This document shows positions 1 to 7,269 of a DNA stretch of 38,341 bases, piece after piece. The stretch spans positions 1 to 38,341 of IMG/VR virus record IMGVR_UViG_3300043470_002335; one strand, 5' to 3'. Within the stretch, counting starts at the first letter, position 1; the number at the start of each line of letters is the position of its first letter. The DNA is from a virus. The notes beneath the pieces are model-generated. The model did not search any database, was not told where the DNA came from, and worked only from the letters and a program-made list of their open reading frames with translations. The translations under genes were made by a program, and so were the position numbers.

Positions 1-69
1 GATTTTTTTAATTTCCACTACACTACATGCATAGTTTTTGGAATTTTCATTTACTGATAATAATGTCAT
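1..69 (-). CDS. Partial hypothetical protein (cut by left window edge)
   Basis: An ATG at 69 on the minus strand opens a frame that stays open for 23 codons to the window edge (begins MTLLSVNENSK). It follows the gene at 207-527 and the hairpin at 112-137. Too little is visible to suggest a function. The strand matches all neighbouring genes. Confidence 0.5.
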   Translation of the reverse strand, partial: MTLLSVNENSKNYACSVVEIKKI

Positions 70-111
70 TTTAAAAAATTTTAGTGTTAATAATAATGTT
101 ATAAGCAAACA

Positions 112-137
112 AAAGGGAACATAATTTTGTTCCCTTT
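112..137 (-). terminator. Hairpin terminator
   Basis: A perfect 9-bp stem (AAAGGGAAC / GTTCCCTTT) with an 8-nt loop lies just after the gene at 207-527. On the minus strand it is followed by TGTTTGC, a weak U-tract. On the plus strand it is followed by AATTTTACTTTTT, so it could work in both directions. It separates the 106-aa gene from the partial gene at the window edge. Confidence 0.6.
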
Positions 138-206
138 AATTTTACTTTTTAAATTTTATCGAATATTTTTATAAATTATGCAAATTTATTTTGCTTTTAT
201 AATTAG

Positions 207-527
207 TTATTTTCTTTCATGTTCACAGCAATACGCTAGTTTAAAATAATTAATGCCATCTTCATAAGAATCTAATAAAGATTCATTTTGGATTTCTTTT
301 CCTTCTGATTTTAAATTCCATATTCTAGCTATTTTAAGAATAACCATTAATGTAGCATACCCTTCAGGTTTAGTAGGATCTATTTTTAGTAGTTTAATTA
401 CTCCAGAAACTTGCTTAAAATTAGATAATACGTCTTCTCCAGCATAATCATTTGCTTTTGATTTTAATATATCTAATGTTTTAAAATCTAATTTTTCTAT
501 TACTTCTAATTGTTCTTTTGATGTCAT
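207..527 (-). CDS. Small helical protein resembling DUF1599/Nmad1-type phage proteins
   Basis: 106 aa, mostly helical. The segment ILKSKANDYAGEDVLSNFK (residues about 20-38) resembles the K..DYg.e...NF signature of the DUF1599 / nucleotide-modification-associated family found in many phages. The end LLDSYEDGINYFKLAYC resembles the family's final helix. This is a family resemblance by eye, and the biochemical role is not established. A Bacteroidota-type promoter lies just upstream (543-575), so the gene probably starts its own transcript. The ATG at 527 is used. Confidence 0.6.
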   Translation of the reverse strand: MTSKEQLEVIEKLDFKTLDILKSKANDYAGEDVLSNFKQVSGVIKLLKIDPTKPEGYATLMVILKIARIWNLKSEGKEIQNESLLDSYEDGINYFKLAYCCEHERK

Positions 528-542
528 ATTTATTTTTTTTTA

Positions 543-575
543 CAAAAATACAAAAATTATTTTAATTCACGACAA
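543..575 (-). promoter_or_regulatory. Bacteroidota-type promoter for the 106-aa gene
   Basis: On the minus strand TATTTTTG (550 to 543) fits the TAnnTTTG -7 element. A TTG at 575-573 lies 22 nt upstream as a possible -33 element. The site is 16 nt before the ATG at 527. Confidence 0.5.
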
Positions 576-1000
576 ATTTTAATTAACTTTTTAAGACAAG
601 CTAGTTCTGCGCCTTCGTATGTTTTAAATTTTCTATATTTATCATCTATTGAAAAATCTACTAATGCTTCATAGTGTCCATATTTATCTAAGTCTGTCCC
701 AATTTTAGCAATTTCATAGTCCCAGTTAACACCTATTTCATCATCAATAAAATCCATAATTGTTGCTCTTAAATTATACTTCTCTCTAAACCATCGGAAA
801 CATTGGGAGAATGTTGGTGCTTTACAACTTGATGAATCATAAGGTAGTAAATCAATATGTTCAGTAGTTATTAATAAATCTTGAATACCAAAAGCACTAT
901 TTTTACATAAGTAATATCCAAAACAAGGTTCATCAAATCCTAATTCTTTTAAAGTTAATGCTTGTTCGTATGGAACAAACTCTTTTTCTAATTCTCCCAT
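557..1000 (-). CDS. Conserved phage hypothetical protein (FVPYEQALTLKELGFDEP family)
   Basis: 147 aa from the ATG at 1000. A 3-codon longer frame would start at a TTG inside the upstream gene, so ATG is preferred. The N-terminus (PYEQALTLKELGFDEPCFGYY) and the central FSQCFRWFREKYNL stretch are typical of a small hypothetical family that recurs in Bacteroidota phages and prophages. I know no function for it. The final third is Lys-rich and helical (ACLKKLIKICRELK). The start overlaps the end region of the 52-aa membrane protein gene (its TAA at 1004-1002), which indicates translational coupling. Confidence 0.7.
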   Translation of the reverse strand: MGELEKEFVPYEQALTLKELGFDEPCFGYYLCKNSAFGIQDLLITTEHIDLLPYDSSSCKAPTFSQCFRWFREKYNLRATIMDFIDDEIGVNWDYEIAKIGTDLDKYGHYEALVDFSIDDKYRKFKTYEGAELACLKKLIKICRELK

Positions 1001-1001
1001 A

Positions 1002-1160
1002 TTAAGCAATTTTATATAATGCTATAGCTAAACCTGCTAGTAAAGATGTAATCCAAAATTCTTTAGAAAATAATTTAATTTTACAATCTTCCGTTCTTTT
1101 GTAATTTATAGCTATACTTAGTAAGTATCCTGCTATAAATGATAATAATACTTGTTTCAT
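1002..1160 (-). CDS. Small membrane protein, 52 aa
   Basis: ATG at 1160, TAA at 1004-1002. The protein has two hydrophobic stretches (residues about 4-18, VLLSFIAGYLLSIAI, and 38-49, TSLLAGLAIALY) joined by a charged loop containing YKRTEDCKIKLFSKEF. It probably forms a two-helix hairpin in the inner membrane. It is spaced 1 nt from the upstream gene and 1 nt from the downstream ATG, so it belongs to the same transcript. No family recognised. Confidence 0.65.
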   Translation of the reverse strand: MKQVLLSFIAGYLLSIAINYKRTEDCKIKLFSKEFWITSLLAGLAIALYKIA

Positions 1161-1161
1161 T

Positions 1162-1386
1162 TTAATCTTTTTTACTTATAAATACTTTTAATGTTTTACC
1201 AAAATCTTGAATAGATAATTCTACTTTTTCACAATCTCTTTTAGTATATACTCTGCCTGTTTCAGGTGTTTGTTGGTCTATTACTTCTAATCTTGTTACA
1301 TTTTTAAGTACTGAATTTATCATATCACTTATTTCTTTTGTTTGACTATCTAGTTGAGATAGTAATTCTTTATTTTTACTTTCCAT
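1162..1386 (-). CDS. Hypothetical protein with N-terminal coiled coil
   Basis: 74 aa. Residues 1-35 form a heptad-like helix (KELLSQLDSQTKEISDMINS), followed by a short basic and beta-rich end (KLKVF-like strand, FISKKD). It sits 2 nt after the gene at 1389-1685 and 1 nt before the 52-aa membrane protein. It could be a small oligomeric accessory protein, but no family is recognised. Confidence 0.6.
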   Translation of the reverse strand: MESKNKELLSQLDSQTKEISDMINSVLKNVTRLEVIDQQTPETGRVYTKRDCEKVELSIQDFGKTLKVFISKKD

Positions 1387-1388
1387 AT

Positions 1389-1685
1389 TTAATTAACTGA
1401 TTTAAAAATATATAATTTTTTACTGTTCCAGGCTACAAATTCTTTTATTACTTCAAGGCTATCTAAAGGTACACTAACTTGAACTAATCCATCATATTCT
1501 TCTGATTCTTCAAAGGCAACATACTTGGTTTTTTCATTCATTACGTTGTCAAAATTCTCTTCAATAATGTTACTAATAATATCAATAATTTCTTCAGGCC
1601 CAAAGTTCGTTTTCCAATCACAAACTTCTGTAATTTCATCAACTTCTTTCATATAAAGTTGAAATAATAATTCTCTATTTATCAT
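1389..1685 (-). CDS. Hypothetical acidic protein, 98 aa
   Basis: 98 aa, Glu-rich and mainly helical in the first 60 residues (EVDEITEVCDWKTNFGPEEI), then a beta-rich tail with VQVSVPLDSLEVIKEFV. The ATG overlaps the stop of the upstream gene by 4 nt (ATGA), a classic coupled junction. The layout resembles small accessory genes of Bacteroidota phages. No known domain. Confidence 0.6.
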   Translation of the reverse strand: MINRELLFQLYMKEVDEITEVCDWKTNFGPEEIIDIISNIIEENFDNVMNEKTKYVAFEESEEYDGLVQVSVPLDSLEVIKEFVAWNSKKLYIFKSVN

Positions 1686-1894
1686 TTATTATTATTTTTC
1701 ATTAAACAATTTCTAGTTTTTTTATCATAAATAACCTCTTCATCAGGTATAATCTTTACCTCACTAATCAGTATTTTACAAGGTTCATCTAAATACCAAA
1801 TGTATTCTGAGTCTGTTTCTGAAATCATACCTCTTTCACAATATTTTTTATTGATTCCTGGAGGTTGAAAATATACAAATTTACTAGTTGTCAT
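1682..1894 (-). CDS. Hypothetical protein, 70 aa
   Basis: 70 aa with mixed beta character (KFVYFQPPGINKKYCERGM, then EYIWYLDEPCKILISEVKII). It has three cysteines but no CxxC pair. The reading frame is coupled at both ends: its TGA overlaps the next ATG, and it begins 1 nt after the upstream stop. No function recognised. Confidence 0.55.
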   Translation of the reverse strand: MTTSKFVYFQPPGINKKYCERGMISETDSEYIWYLDEPCKILISEVKIIPDEEVIYDKKTRNCLMKNNNK

Positions 1895-1895
1895 A

Positions 1896-2123
1896 TTATT
1901 TTATTTTATCTAAAGGATATGCATTTAAAATTGAGTCTTCATCTACAAACCCAGTTTCACCTCCTTCATCACATTCAGTTTGGGCTTTTTCACTTGCTTG
2001 TTTTAAAGCTTCTTTTACATGCATTTTGGCAAACTCGATCATAAACTCTTCAATGTTTCTTAAAACAAATACTCCATTATTATTTGGAAATTTATTTGCT
2101 ATTAATTCTATTGCTGTTATCAT
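1896..2123 (-). CDS. Conserved phage hypothetical (MHVKEALKQASEKA family)
   Basis: 75 aa. The segment FAKMHVKEALKQASEKA (about residues 30-46), followed by DEDSILNAYPLDKIK at the C-terminus, is a pattern that recurs in small genes of Bacteroidota phages. It is a helical protein with an acidic linker (CDEGGETGFVDED). No activity is known to me. A plus-strand frame over the same DNA (1888-2145) looks like a shadow. Confidence 0.65.
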   Translation of the reverse strand: MITAIELIANKFPNNNGVFVLRNIEEFMIEFAKMHVKEALKQASEKAQTECDEGGETGFVDEDSILNAYPLDKIK

Positions 2124-2127
2124 AATT

Positions 2128-2514
2128 CTATTCTTTAATTATTAATTCTTTCCCTGTAAGTGCGAAATATAAGTTTTGAAGTTGATGTACATATTTAAGA
2201 TTTGAAAAATCAGAATAACTTTTAAGTCCAATACTCCAACCTTTTTCTCCTAAATAATAAATTAAATCTAAATTACCTACTAAATTTAATGAAAATGTCC
2301 AAATTCCAATTTTTTCTAATCCAAGTTTCAAAAGCCATTCTTCTGTTAAAGGAATTGGTTTAAATTGAAAGTTTTTTTGAGGAATAAAGTCTTCAAGAAC
2401 ATTTATCCAAAAAACACCATCTTCTCTAATATTTGTAATATTTTTAAATGTTACTACATCATCTATGATAAATAGTAATTTATTTCCATATCTTAATTCT
2501 TGAGCGTTTATCAT
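2128..2514 (-). CDS. Conserved phage hypothetical (MINAQELRYGN...YFALTGKEL family)
   Basis: 128 aa. It begins MINAQELRYGNKLLF, has LTEEWLLKLGLEKIG in the middle and ends KYVHQLQNLYFALTGKEL. Both ends are hallmarks of one of the commonest small protein families in Bacteroidota phages and prophages. The function is unknown. It is packed 1 nt after the AEP-like gene and 4 nt before the next gene. Confidence 0.75.
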   Translation of the reverse strand: MINAQELRYGNKLLFIIDDVVTFKNITNIREDGVFWINVLEDFIPQKNFQFKPIPLTEEWLLKLGLEKIGIWTFSLNLVGNLDLIYYLGEKGWSIGLKSYSDFSNLKYVHQLQNLYFALTGKELIIKE

Positions 2515-2515
2515 A

Positions 2516-3115
2516 TTATTTTAAATTTGAGTATAAAATTGTTGGATTATTTTTCTTAACATCACATTTATAATAGACATCTTGATGAGTCATGAATTGT
2601 TGAGTGTTGAACCCTTTTGTAACAATATGTATTCCGTTTGGAGTAGGAATTGTGGTAATTATATGATCACCTCCTGGCTCACAATCATTAATTATAGTTT
2701 TTATCCTAAGAATATCATTTTCAGTAACATCTTTATAGTCTATATCTACTATCCAAATCTTTTTTTCAGAAGACATATTACCTATAGCTTTTGTTACTAA
2801 ACTATTATAAGAATACTCTTTATTTTGCATCCTTTGCGAAAGAACTTCAAAAAGTTTAAATCCTAATTTTGTCAGGGAATAAGGTTGAAGTTTTATGTAA
2901 ACTCTAGCATTAAATACCTCAGCTAAGGTTTTCATTTCATCATATCTTTCTAAAAGACTATCTAAATCTTTAATCATATAAGATTTTATGATTCTTACAT
3001 TTTGATTATTAACTAAATGAGGATTATCTTTTTTTCTTTGAAGCACCATTACTTCATAGAACCAATCTTCTTTAAATTCCAATAATGGAATTATTCTATC
3101 TATATTGTCTGTCAT
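2516..3115 (-). CDS. Protein with archaeo-eukaryotic-primase-like motifs
   Basis: 199 aa. IWIVDIDYKD (D124 and D126) matches the hhhDhD metal-binding motif I of the AEP/prim-pol fold. PTPNGIHIVTKGF (N160 to H163) matches the sGxH nucleotide-binding motif II. A late strand NPTILYSNL could carry motif III but lacks an obvious acidic residue. Length, motif order and spacing (about 35 residues) suit a minimal AEP-like domain. The family is common as a hypothetical in Bacteroidota phages. The AEP assignment is my inference from motifs; it may be a catalytically changed relative. It is not next to the DnaG-like primase but lies in the same transcription direction. Confidence 0.55.
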   Translation of the reverse strand: MTDNIDRIIPLLEFKEDWFYEVMVLQRKKDNPHLVNNQNVRIIKSYMIKDLDSLLERYDEMKTLAEVFNARVYIKLQPYSLTKLGFKLFEVLSQRMQNKEYSYNSLVTKAIGNMSSEKKIWIVDIDYKDVTENDILRIKTIINDCEPGGDHIITTIPTPNGIHIVTKGFNTQQFMTHQDVYYKCDVKKNNPTILYSNLK

Positions 3116-3117
3116 GG

Positions 3118-3336
3118 TTAAGGATTTAAATTGTTTAATAATTGTTCTAATTCTTTTTTTATTAAAAATAATTGATTGAAAACTTCTATACTTAAAGGGT
3201 CATTTAATGTTGGCAGCTCCTTTTCTAAAGCTTTGCTGTTATCAATATCTATAATAGCTGCTTTTATAGCCTGAGTTTTATTTAACCCTAAAAAAAGATA
3301 TTTGTTTACTAAAGTTTCGGCATTATATTCTAACAT
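3118..3336 (-). CDS. Hypothetical helical protein, 72 aa
   Basis: The frame is open up to a TTG at 3357, but that codon lies inside a good -7 promoter element (3355-3362), so the ATG at 3336 is taken. 72 aa, all helical (NAETLVNKYLFLGLNKTQAIKAA then EVFNQLFLIKKELEQLL). No family recognised. It would be the first gene of a transcript running toward the window's left end. Confidence 0.6.
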   Translation of the reverse strand: MLEYNAETLVNKYLFLGLNKTQAIKAAIIDIDNSKALEKELPTLNDPLSIEVFNQLFLIKKELEQLLNNLNP

Positions 3337-3354
3337 GTTTTTTAGGTTAAAGTG

Positions 3355-3362
3355 CAAAAATA
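3355..3362 (-). promoter_or_regulatory. Bacteroidota -7 promoter element
   Basis: TATTTTTG on the minus strand matches TAnnTTTG and is 18 nt before the ATG at 3336. It overlaps the tail of the winged-helix gene region. No clear TTG -33 element is visible at the right spacing, so the promoter is probable but not certain. Confidence 0.45.
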
Positions 3363-3373
3363 AATATTTTTTA

Positions 3374-3808
3374 CTAAAGAAGTGAAATTAATTTTTTTAA
3401 TTTACTTATTTTGGGTTTTATTACAGATATTGTAACAGACGATAGATTTTTTTTCAAATCTTCCTCCAGCTCAAAAAGTTCTAAAATATACTCGGATTTA
3501 CGAGCATTTCTAAGAAATAAACTATTTTCTTCAGTACAAACCTGATAAACAGTTTTACCTTCTGAGGTAGATACAGGAACAATAAGACAAAGTTCTTCTA
3601 GTTCTTTTAATCTTCCTGTTACGGAGCACTTATCCTCTAAAGATAAGTGCTTTTTTATTTCTTCGCTATTTAAAGGACCTTTTTGGGTTAAGCAATCATA
3701 CACTTGTTTTTGTCTATTTGCTAAATTTTTTAAAATCTCTTTATAAGCTTCATTTCTATTTGATATACTGATACTATTCATATAATCATTATTTTCCACT
3801 AGAGCCAT
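3374..3808 (-). CDS. Winged helix-turn-helix DNA-binding protein
   Basis: 144 aa. Residues about 25-75 form a winged helix: ANRQKQVYDCLTQKGPLNSEEIKKHL, then a recognition-helix-like CSVTGRLKELEELCLI and a wing TSEGKTVYQV. The C-terminal third is a helix-rich coiled segment with LFELEEDLKKNLSS. Probably a phage transcription regulator or replication-associated DNA-binding protein. The ATG at 3808 lies inside the end of dut (20-nt overlap); an internal ATG at 3781 is an alternative start. It is a candidate, but only a candidate, for reading the repeated promoter boxes found at 25-37 kb. Confidence 0.65.
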   Translation of the reverse strand: MALVENNDYMNSISISNRNEAYKEILKNLANRQKQVYDCLTQKGPLNSEEIKKHLSLEDKCSVTGRLKELEELCLIVPVSTSEGKTVYQVCTEENSLFLRNARKSEYILELFELEEDLKKNLSSVTISVIKPKISKLKKLISLL

Positions 3809-4238
3809 AACCCCCTGCCCCTCTTTCGGTTTCAGAAAGTTCGTTTACTTCTTTCCATTCAACTTCAGGATAAGGCATTATAATTAATTGGCCTACTCTG
3901 TCTCCTACATGATAAATTGCATCATTTTTTTGCTCTTCATTTTTCAGGAAATACTGATAATTAGGTTTATATTTAAACATAATTTCGCCTCGGTATCCAG
4001 AATCAATAACTCCTACAGAGTTTGTAAGAGCTAAAGATTTGTTGGCATTTGAAGATCTGGGAAATAATAAGCCCATAAATCCTTCAGGAATTTCTACCGC
4101 CAAACCTGTTTTATAAACATAATTACCTTGGGCATCTAAATCTACTTCTGTACAAGTAAGGTCCATTCCTGCATCCCCAGGCTTTGAGTAAGAAGGTATC
4201 ACTGCCTTTTCATTTAATCTTTTGATTTTTACTATCAT
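3789..4238 (-). CDS. dut: dUTP pyrophosphatase (dUTPase)
   Basis: 149 aa, full length for a trimeric dUTPase, which hydrolyses dUTP to dUMP and pyrophosphate and keeps uracil out of phage DNA. All five motifs are present in order: GDAGMDL (21-27), PRSS (60-63), SVGVIDSGYRGE (74-85, with the catalytic Asp), DRVGQLII (113-120) and the Gly-rich C-terminal RGAGGYGSSG (139-148). The enzyme should be active. It lies between the winged-helix gene and a zinc-ribbon gene in the replication block, where a nucleotide-metabolism gene is expected. Confidence 0.97.
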   Translation of the reverse strand: MIVKIKRLNEKAVIPSYSKPGDAGMDLTCTEVDLDAQGNYVYKTGLAVEIPEGFMGLLFPRSSNANKSLALTNSVGVIDSGYRGEIMFKYKPNYQYFLKNEEQKNDAIYHVGDRVGQLIIMPYPEVEWKEVNELSETERGAGGYGSSGK

Positions 4239-4245
4239 ATTTTTT

Positions 4246-4635
4246 TTAATTTATTAAGGTTCTATAATTTTTTTCATTAATCATGATTTCTCTATAAGAA
4301 TCTGATACATGTGGGTACACTATTAAAGCCTCCAAATGTTCTTGTCCAAGGTCTTTTATTTTAGTAAATTTTAAAGAATCTGTACCATTGATTCCTCTTG
4401 AGCCCCATTCACAAAACTCTCTAATTACATTATGAGGGTCTTGTTCATTTAAGGTTAAAAGAGCAATTTTTTCTACATCTTTTCCTCCAAATCTAACATA
4501 ATCAAATCCTCCATCTAAAAAAGTTTCATTATTACAAGGACATTTAACAAAATCATGTCTATGTCGGGAAACTAATACTGTATCGCAATTTAAACAAGTT
4601 GCTTGGCTATATACTATTCTATTTTTTTCTTCCAT
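4246..4635 (-). CDS. Conserved phage protein with Cys-rich zinc-ribbon-like motif
   Basis: 129 aa from the ATG at 4635, 7 nt after the primase stop; a longer TTG-initiated frame inside the primase gene is rejected. The N-terminal region has CLNC, then SRHRHDFVKCPC and FLDGGFDYVRFGG, a signature common in a phage family (DUF7695-like) that probably binds zinc through Cys and His. The C-terminal half has EHLEALIVYPHVSDSYREIM. The precise role is unknown. Placement between dut and the primase suggests a replication-associated job, but that is inference. Confidence 0.65.
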   Translation of the reverse strand: MEEKNRIVYSQATCLNCDTVLVSRHRHDFVKCPCNNETFLDGGFDYVRFGGKDVEKIALLTLNEQDPHNVIREFCEWGSRGINGTDSLKFTKIKDLGQEHLEALIVYPHVSDSYREIMINEKNYRTLIN

Positions 4636-4642
4636 TTTTTTT

Positions 4643-5644
4643 TTATTTAAATTCAAAATTTACATTATCTCTTTGGAATTTTTCCTTTATTATCTGCATT
4701 AAAGCACCAATACCTAAATCTTTTATTACATCAGAAGGGTCAGTTTGTTGCATGTCTGAAGGATTGTTTATATATTTTAGTCTTTTATCAATCTCAAGGG
4801 TTAATAAACGAGAAAATTTCTTCCCTGCATCATCATTGTTTAGATAAACATAAATGTGTTCATATTTGGAAAATAAATCTTCTATAATAGGTAAAAGAAT
4901 TTTATAACTATTTTCACTAGGCAGATTAAAAGCATCAAACCCTCTTTCATGTAGACACATTGTATCCTTTAAAGAAGATGTAATAAACAATACATTGGAG
5001 GTATATTCTAATTGTTTATACCCTTCCAAAACAGCTTTTATTGTTCTCCATTTCTGCATTTTTATTCCTATAGGATTGTATATTTTATATGGAAGACCTT
5101 CATCACAATAAGCAAATATTGGATTATATTCACTGCTGGAATAGTTTAACACTCCATTTCTGAATACAAATTTCACAGGCATTACATTATACTTTTTAAG
5201 TGTTTTTTCAGTAATAGAGAATTTTTTCCAATAGTCTAAATCATGTTTTTCAAAACCATTTTTTAACTTTGCAGTGTAAACTATTTTTTCTTCTTCACTA
5301 GATGAAATGGATTGTTCTTTTAAAGAAGAAGAAAGGGGTGCTTGTGACACCCCTATATTTTCTCCTGAAAAGCTTCCTTTCACTTTATTAGTATATTTTA
5401 AATCGTAATTAATTTTATTAATAGCTTCTTTGTTGGTTAAATTATACTTTTGTGATACAAAGGAAATACAATCTGTATGTGTAGGATTATTGGCCCAATC
5501 AATAAATAATATTTTATCGTTTATCACTTTAAAATAACATTTCGGAGATTTATCTCTCCTCAAAGGATTGGTAAAGTTGCCTTTAGTATCCCAACTTCCA
5601 AAATAGTTTCTCCATATATCACTTTGTTGATCTAAAGTGAACAT
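4643..5644 (-). CDS. dnaG: DnaG-type primase with TOPRIM domain
   Basis: 333 aa. The N-terminal 80 residues have the layout of a DnaG zinc-binding domain (NPLRRDKSPKCYF, LFIDWA, DCISFVSQKYN), but the Cys/His zinc ligands are missing. Residues about 215-315 form a TOPRIM domain with strand VLFITSSLKD (217-227), YVYLNNDDAG (265-274, the DxD-like acidic motif) and DPSDVI (302-307). The usual TOPRIM glutamate is replaced in SSLKD. It should make RNA primers for the phage polymerase. There is no helicase domain; that is the separate DnaB-like gene at 7262-8386. It is next to the SSB gene. Confidence 0.8.
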   Translation of the reverse strand: MFTLDQQSDIWRNYFGSWDTKGNFTNPLRRDKSPKCYFKVINDKILFIDWANNPTHTDCISFVSQKYNLTNKEAINKINYDLKYTNKVKGSFSGENIGVSQAPLSSSLKEQSISSSEEEKIVYTAKLKNGFEKHDLDYWKKFSITEKTLKKYNVMPVKFVFRNGVLNYSSSEYNPIFAYCDEGLPYKIYNPIGIKMQKWRTIKAVLEGYKQLEYTSNVLFITSSLKDTMCLHERGFDAFNLPSENSYKILLPIIEDLFSKYEHIYVYLNNDDAGKKFSRLLTLEIDKRLKYINNPSDMQQTDPSDVIKDLGIGALMQIIKEKFQRDNVNFEFK

Positions 5645-5655
5645 ATTTATTTGTT

Positions 5656-6498
5656 TTAGAAGGGAAGGTCATCTGAATACTCTGGCATGCTTTCTCCTTC
5701 TTGAGAAGAAGTTGTTTCAGCCTCTAAATCTTCTGAATTAAACTCTTGGAATTTTGAAGTAATAGGAGCAACATTCTTTTTGAATGAAGAATACTCCCCT
5801 CTCAAACTATTGATAATTTTATCAAAACTTTTGATTCCTGGGTAATCTTTGATGAAAGCTTTTGTGTAAATACTCATATCATAATAAGTCTTACCATCAC
5901 TCTCTCTTGAAGTTATTCCAACATATACTTTAATTCCTCTGCCTTCCTCAAAAAGAGGGTTTATATCAGAGTAATCTTGTTTAAATAATTTCTCCAATGG
6001 AAGAAAAATACCAGGAATATCTCCTTCTTTTAAAGTATATTTAGACAAATCTGTTTCCCAATTTTTCAAGTTGATAAAGAAATCTACTACTAGGTCTTCT
6101 CCTACCATTGCTTTTCTTTGGTTATCTCCGTAATACCACATTTTGTTTTTGTTCATAACAGAAGGGTCTTCATTATAAGAAGTAAGACCTTGTCCGTTAA
6201 TATATTTTTGTTTTCCACTACGAGAAATATCGTGTCTAGCTTCTAACCAAAATGTAATTTTAGTTTTTGTGTCTTCAGCTTCTGGAAGAACTCCCCAAAT
6301 ATCAAGTTTTAACACTCTTACTTGCTTACCCTCTACATCTTTTGTAGTTAAGTATTCAGGATCTTTTTCTAAATCTTTTCCTAGAAATTCTGACAATTGA
6401 GCCTTTGTAGGGTTGATTAATTGAGGTACAAAAGTTGTCACCCCATAAAATAATTTTCTGGCACCTGTGCCTGTTGAAATTTTTACATTACTGTTCAT
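5656..6498 (-). CDS. ssb: Single-stranded DNA-binding protein (phage type)
   Basis: 280 aa. The C-terminus is a long acidic, disordered stretch (EDLEAETTSSQEGESMPEY) ending SDDLPF, the tip that in SSB proteins docks partner enzymes. The body is beta-rich with basic and aromatic residues (FWLEARHDISRSGKQKY, KMWYYGDNQRKAM), as expected for an OB-fold ssDNA-binding protein of the kind found beside Sak4 in crAss-like phages. It probably coats ssDNA at the fork and in recombination. Position between the Sak4 ATPase and the primase supports the call. Confidence 0.75.
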   Translation of the reverse strand: MNSNVKISTGTGARKLFYGVTTFVPQLINPTKAQLSEFLGKDLEKDPEYLTTKDVEGKQVRVLKLDIWGVLPEAEDTKTKITFWLEARHDISRSGKQKYINGQGLTSYNEDPSVMNKNKMWYYGDNQRKAMVGEDLVVDFFINLKNWETDLSKYTLKEGDIPGIFLPLEKLFKQDYSDINPLFEEGRGIKVYVGITSRESDGKTYYDMSIYTKAFIKDYPGIKSFDKIINSLRGEYSSFKKNVAPITSKFQEFNSEDLEAETTSSQEGESMPEYSDDLPF

Positions 6499-6537
6499 GC
6501 TTAATGATTTTAAAAATTAAAAATATTGTTTTGTGTG

Positions 6538-7269
6538 TTAAATAAAAATCTTTTCCCAATGAGTTACTAGTTTGTCGTCATCAACTAACTCAGAAATCTC
6601 AAATTCTTTGTTTCTTAGGTGCTTACATCTTGTTCCTCCTACAATTTCTTCAGAGTGTATAAATGAAAGCATGTTTACATTAGATTTTTCAGTATTTCTA
6701 TACATGTAACCTATGGCATCTACTCTAAGAGCTAATAAGTCTTTTAGTTTTCCTTCAAGATTTAATTCTTTGATAGTTTGGCCTGAAGTAGAAATACTTT
6801 TGTCAGCAACGTGTCCTACAATGATAAGTGTATCACAAAATCTTGTAAAAAATTCCATGATTTTAAAGAGGGCCTCTCTTTTGTAAACTTGTCCTTTTCC
6901 ATACTCCAATCTGTCAATGTCAAAATCAGAAGACTCTGCTTTGCCAGTATCTTTGTTGTAAGTTCTAACTGCTAATTGATTAAGCAATTTTTCTTTCAAA
7001 GAAGTAACCGTGTCAAGTGTAATGTACTTGTAATGAGGTTTTTCTTTGTGAAAAAGTTGAGCCAACTCATCAAATTGTTGCAATGAATCAATATTGATTC
7101 TCATAGACTCATAAAAGTCTGCACCATGCTCGAAGTTAATAATAAGATTTCCTTCCAATTCTGAAAGTGCATGGGTTTTTCCTGTCTTCTTTTGGGAGAA
7201 GATAACCATTGTTCTTGGATTCACCACTGTAGGGGCAATCCTTCCTGTAGGTAATGTTAAACTACTCAT
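6538..7269 (-). CDS. Sak4-like RecA-family ATPase (single-strand annealing/recombination)
   Basis: 243 aa, one RecA-like core. The Walker A motif is SQKKTGKT (25-32), where Ser replaces the usual first Gly. The Walker B strand is YITLDTVTSL (D86), and IIVGHVADKS is a later core strand. Length and motifs fit phage AAA_24/Sak4 proteins, which act with the phage SSB in homologous recombination. The next upstream gene, the DnaB-like helicase, overlaps its start by 8 nt, and SSB follows directly, the common Sak4-SSB pairing. Confidence 0.8.
   Translation of the reverse strand: MSSLTLPTGRIAPTVVNPRTMVIFSQKKTGKTHALSELEGNLIINFEHGADFYESMRINIDSLQQFDELAQLFHKEKPHYKYITLDTVTSLKEKLLNQLAVRTYNKDTGKAESSDFDIDRLEYGKGQVYKREALFKIMEFFTRFCDTLIIVGHVADKSISTSGQTIKELNLEGKLKDLLALRVDAIGYMYRNTEKSNVNMLSFIHSEEIVGGTRCKHLRNKEFEISELVDDDKLVTHWEKIFI

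Noticed and set aside
181-188. TAAATTTG on the minus strand as a promoter for the left-edge gene
   Set aside because: The terminator at 112-137 lies between it and the gene, so it would be cut off; a chance match is simpler.
1888-2145. Plus-strand ORF opposite small minus-strand genes
   Set aside because: It is a mirror of conserved minus-strand families and is hydrophobic and Ser/Phe-rich, as expected for antisense shadows of acidic, Lys/Glu-rich genes.
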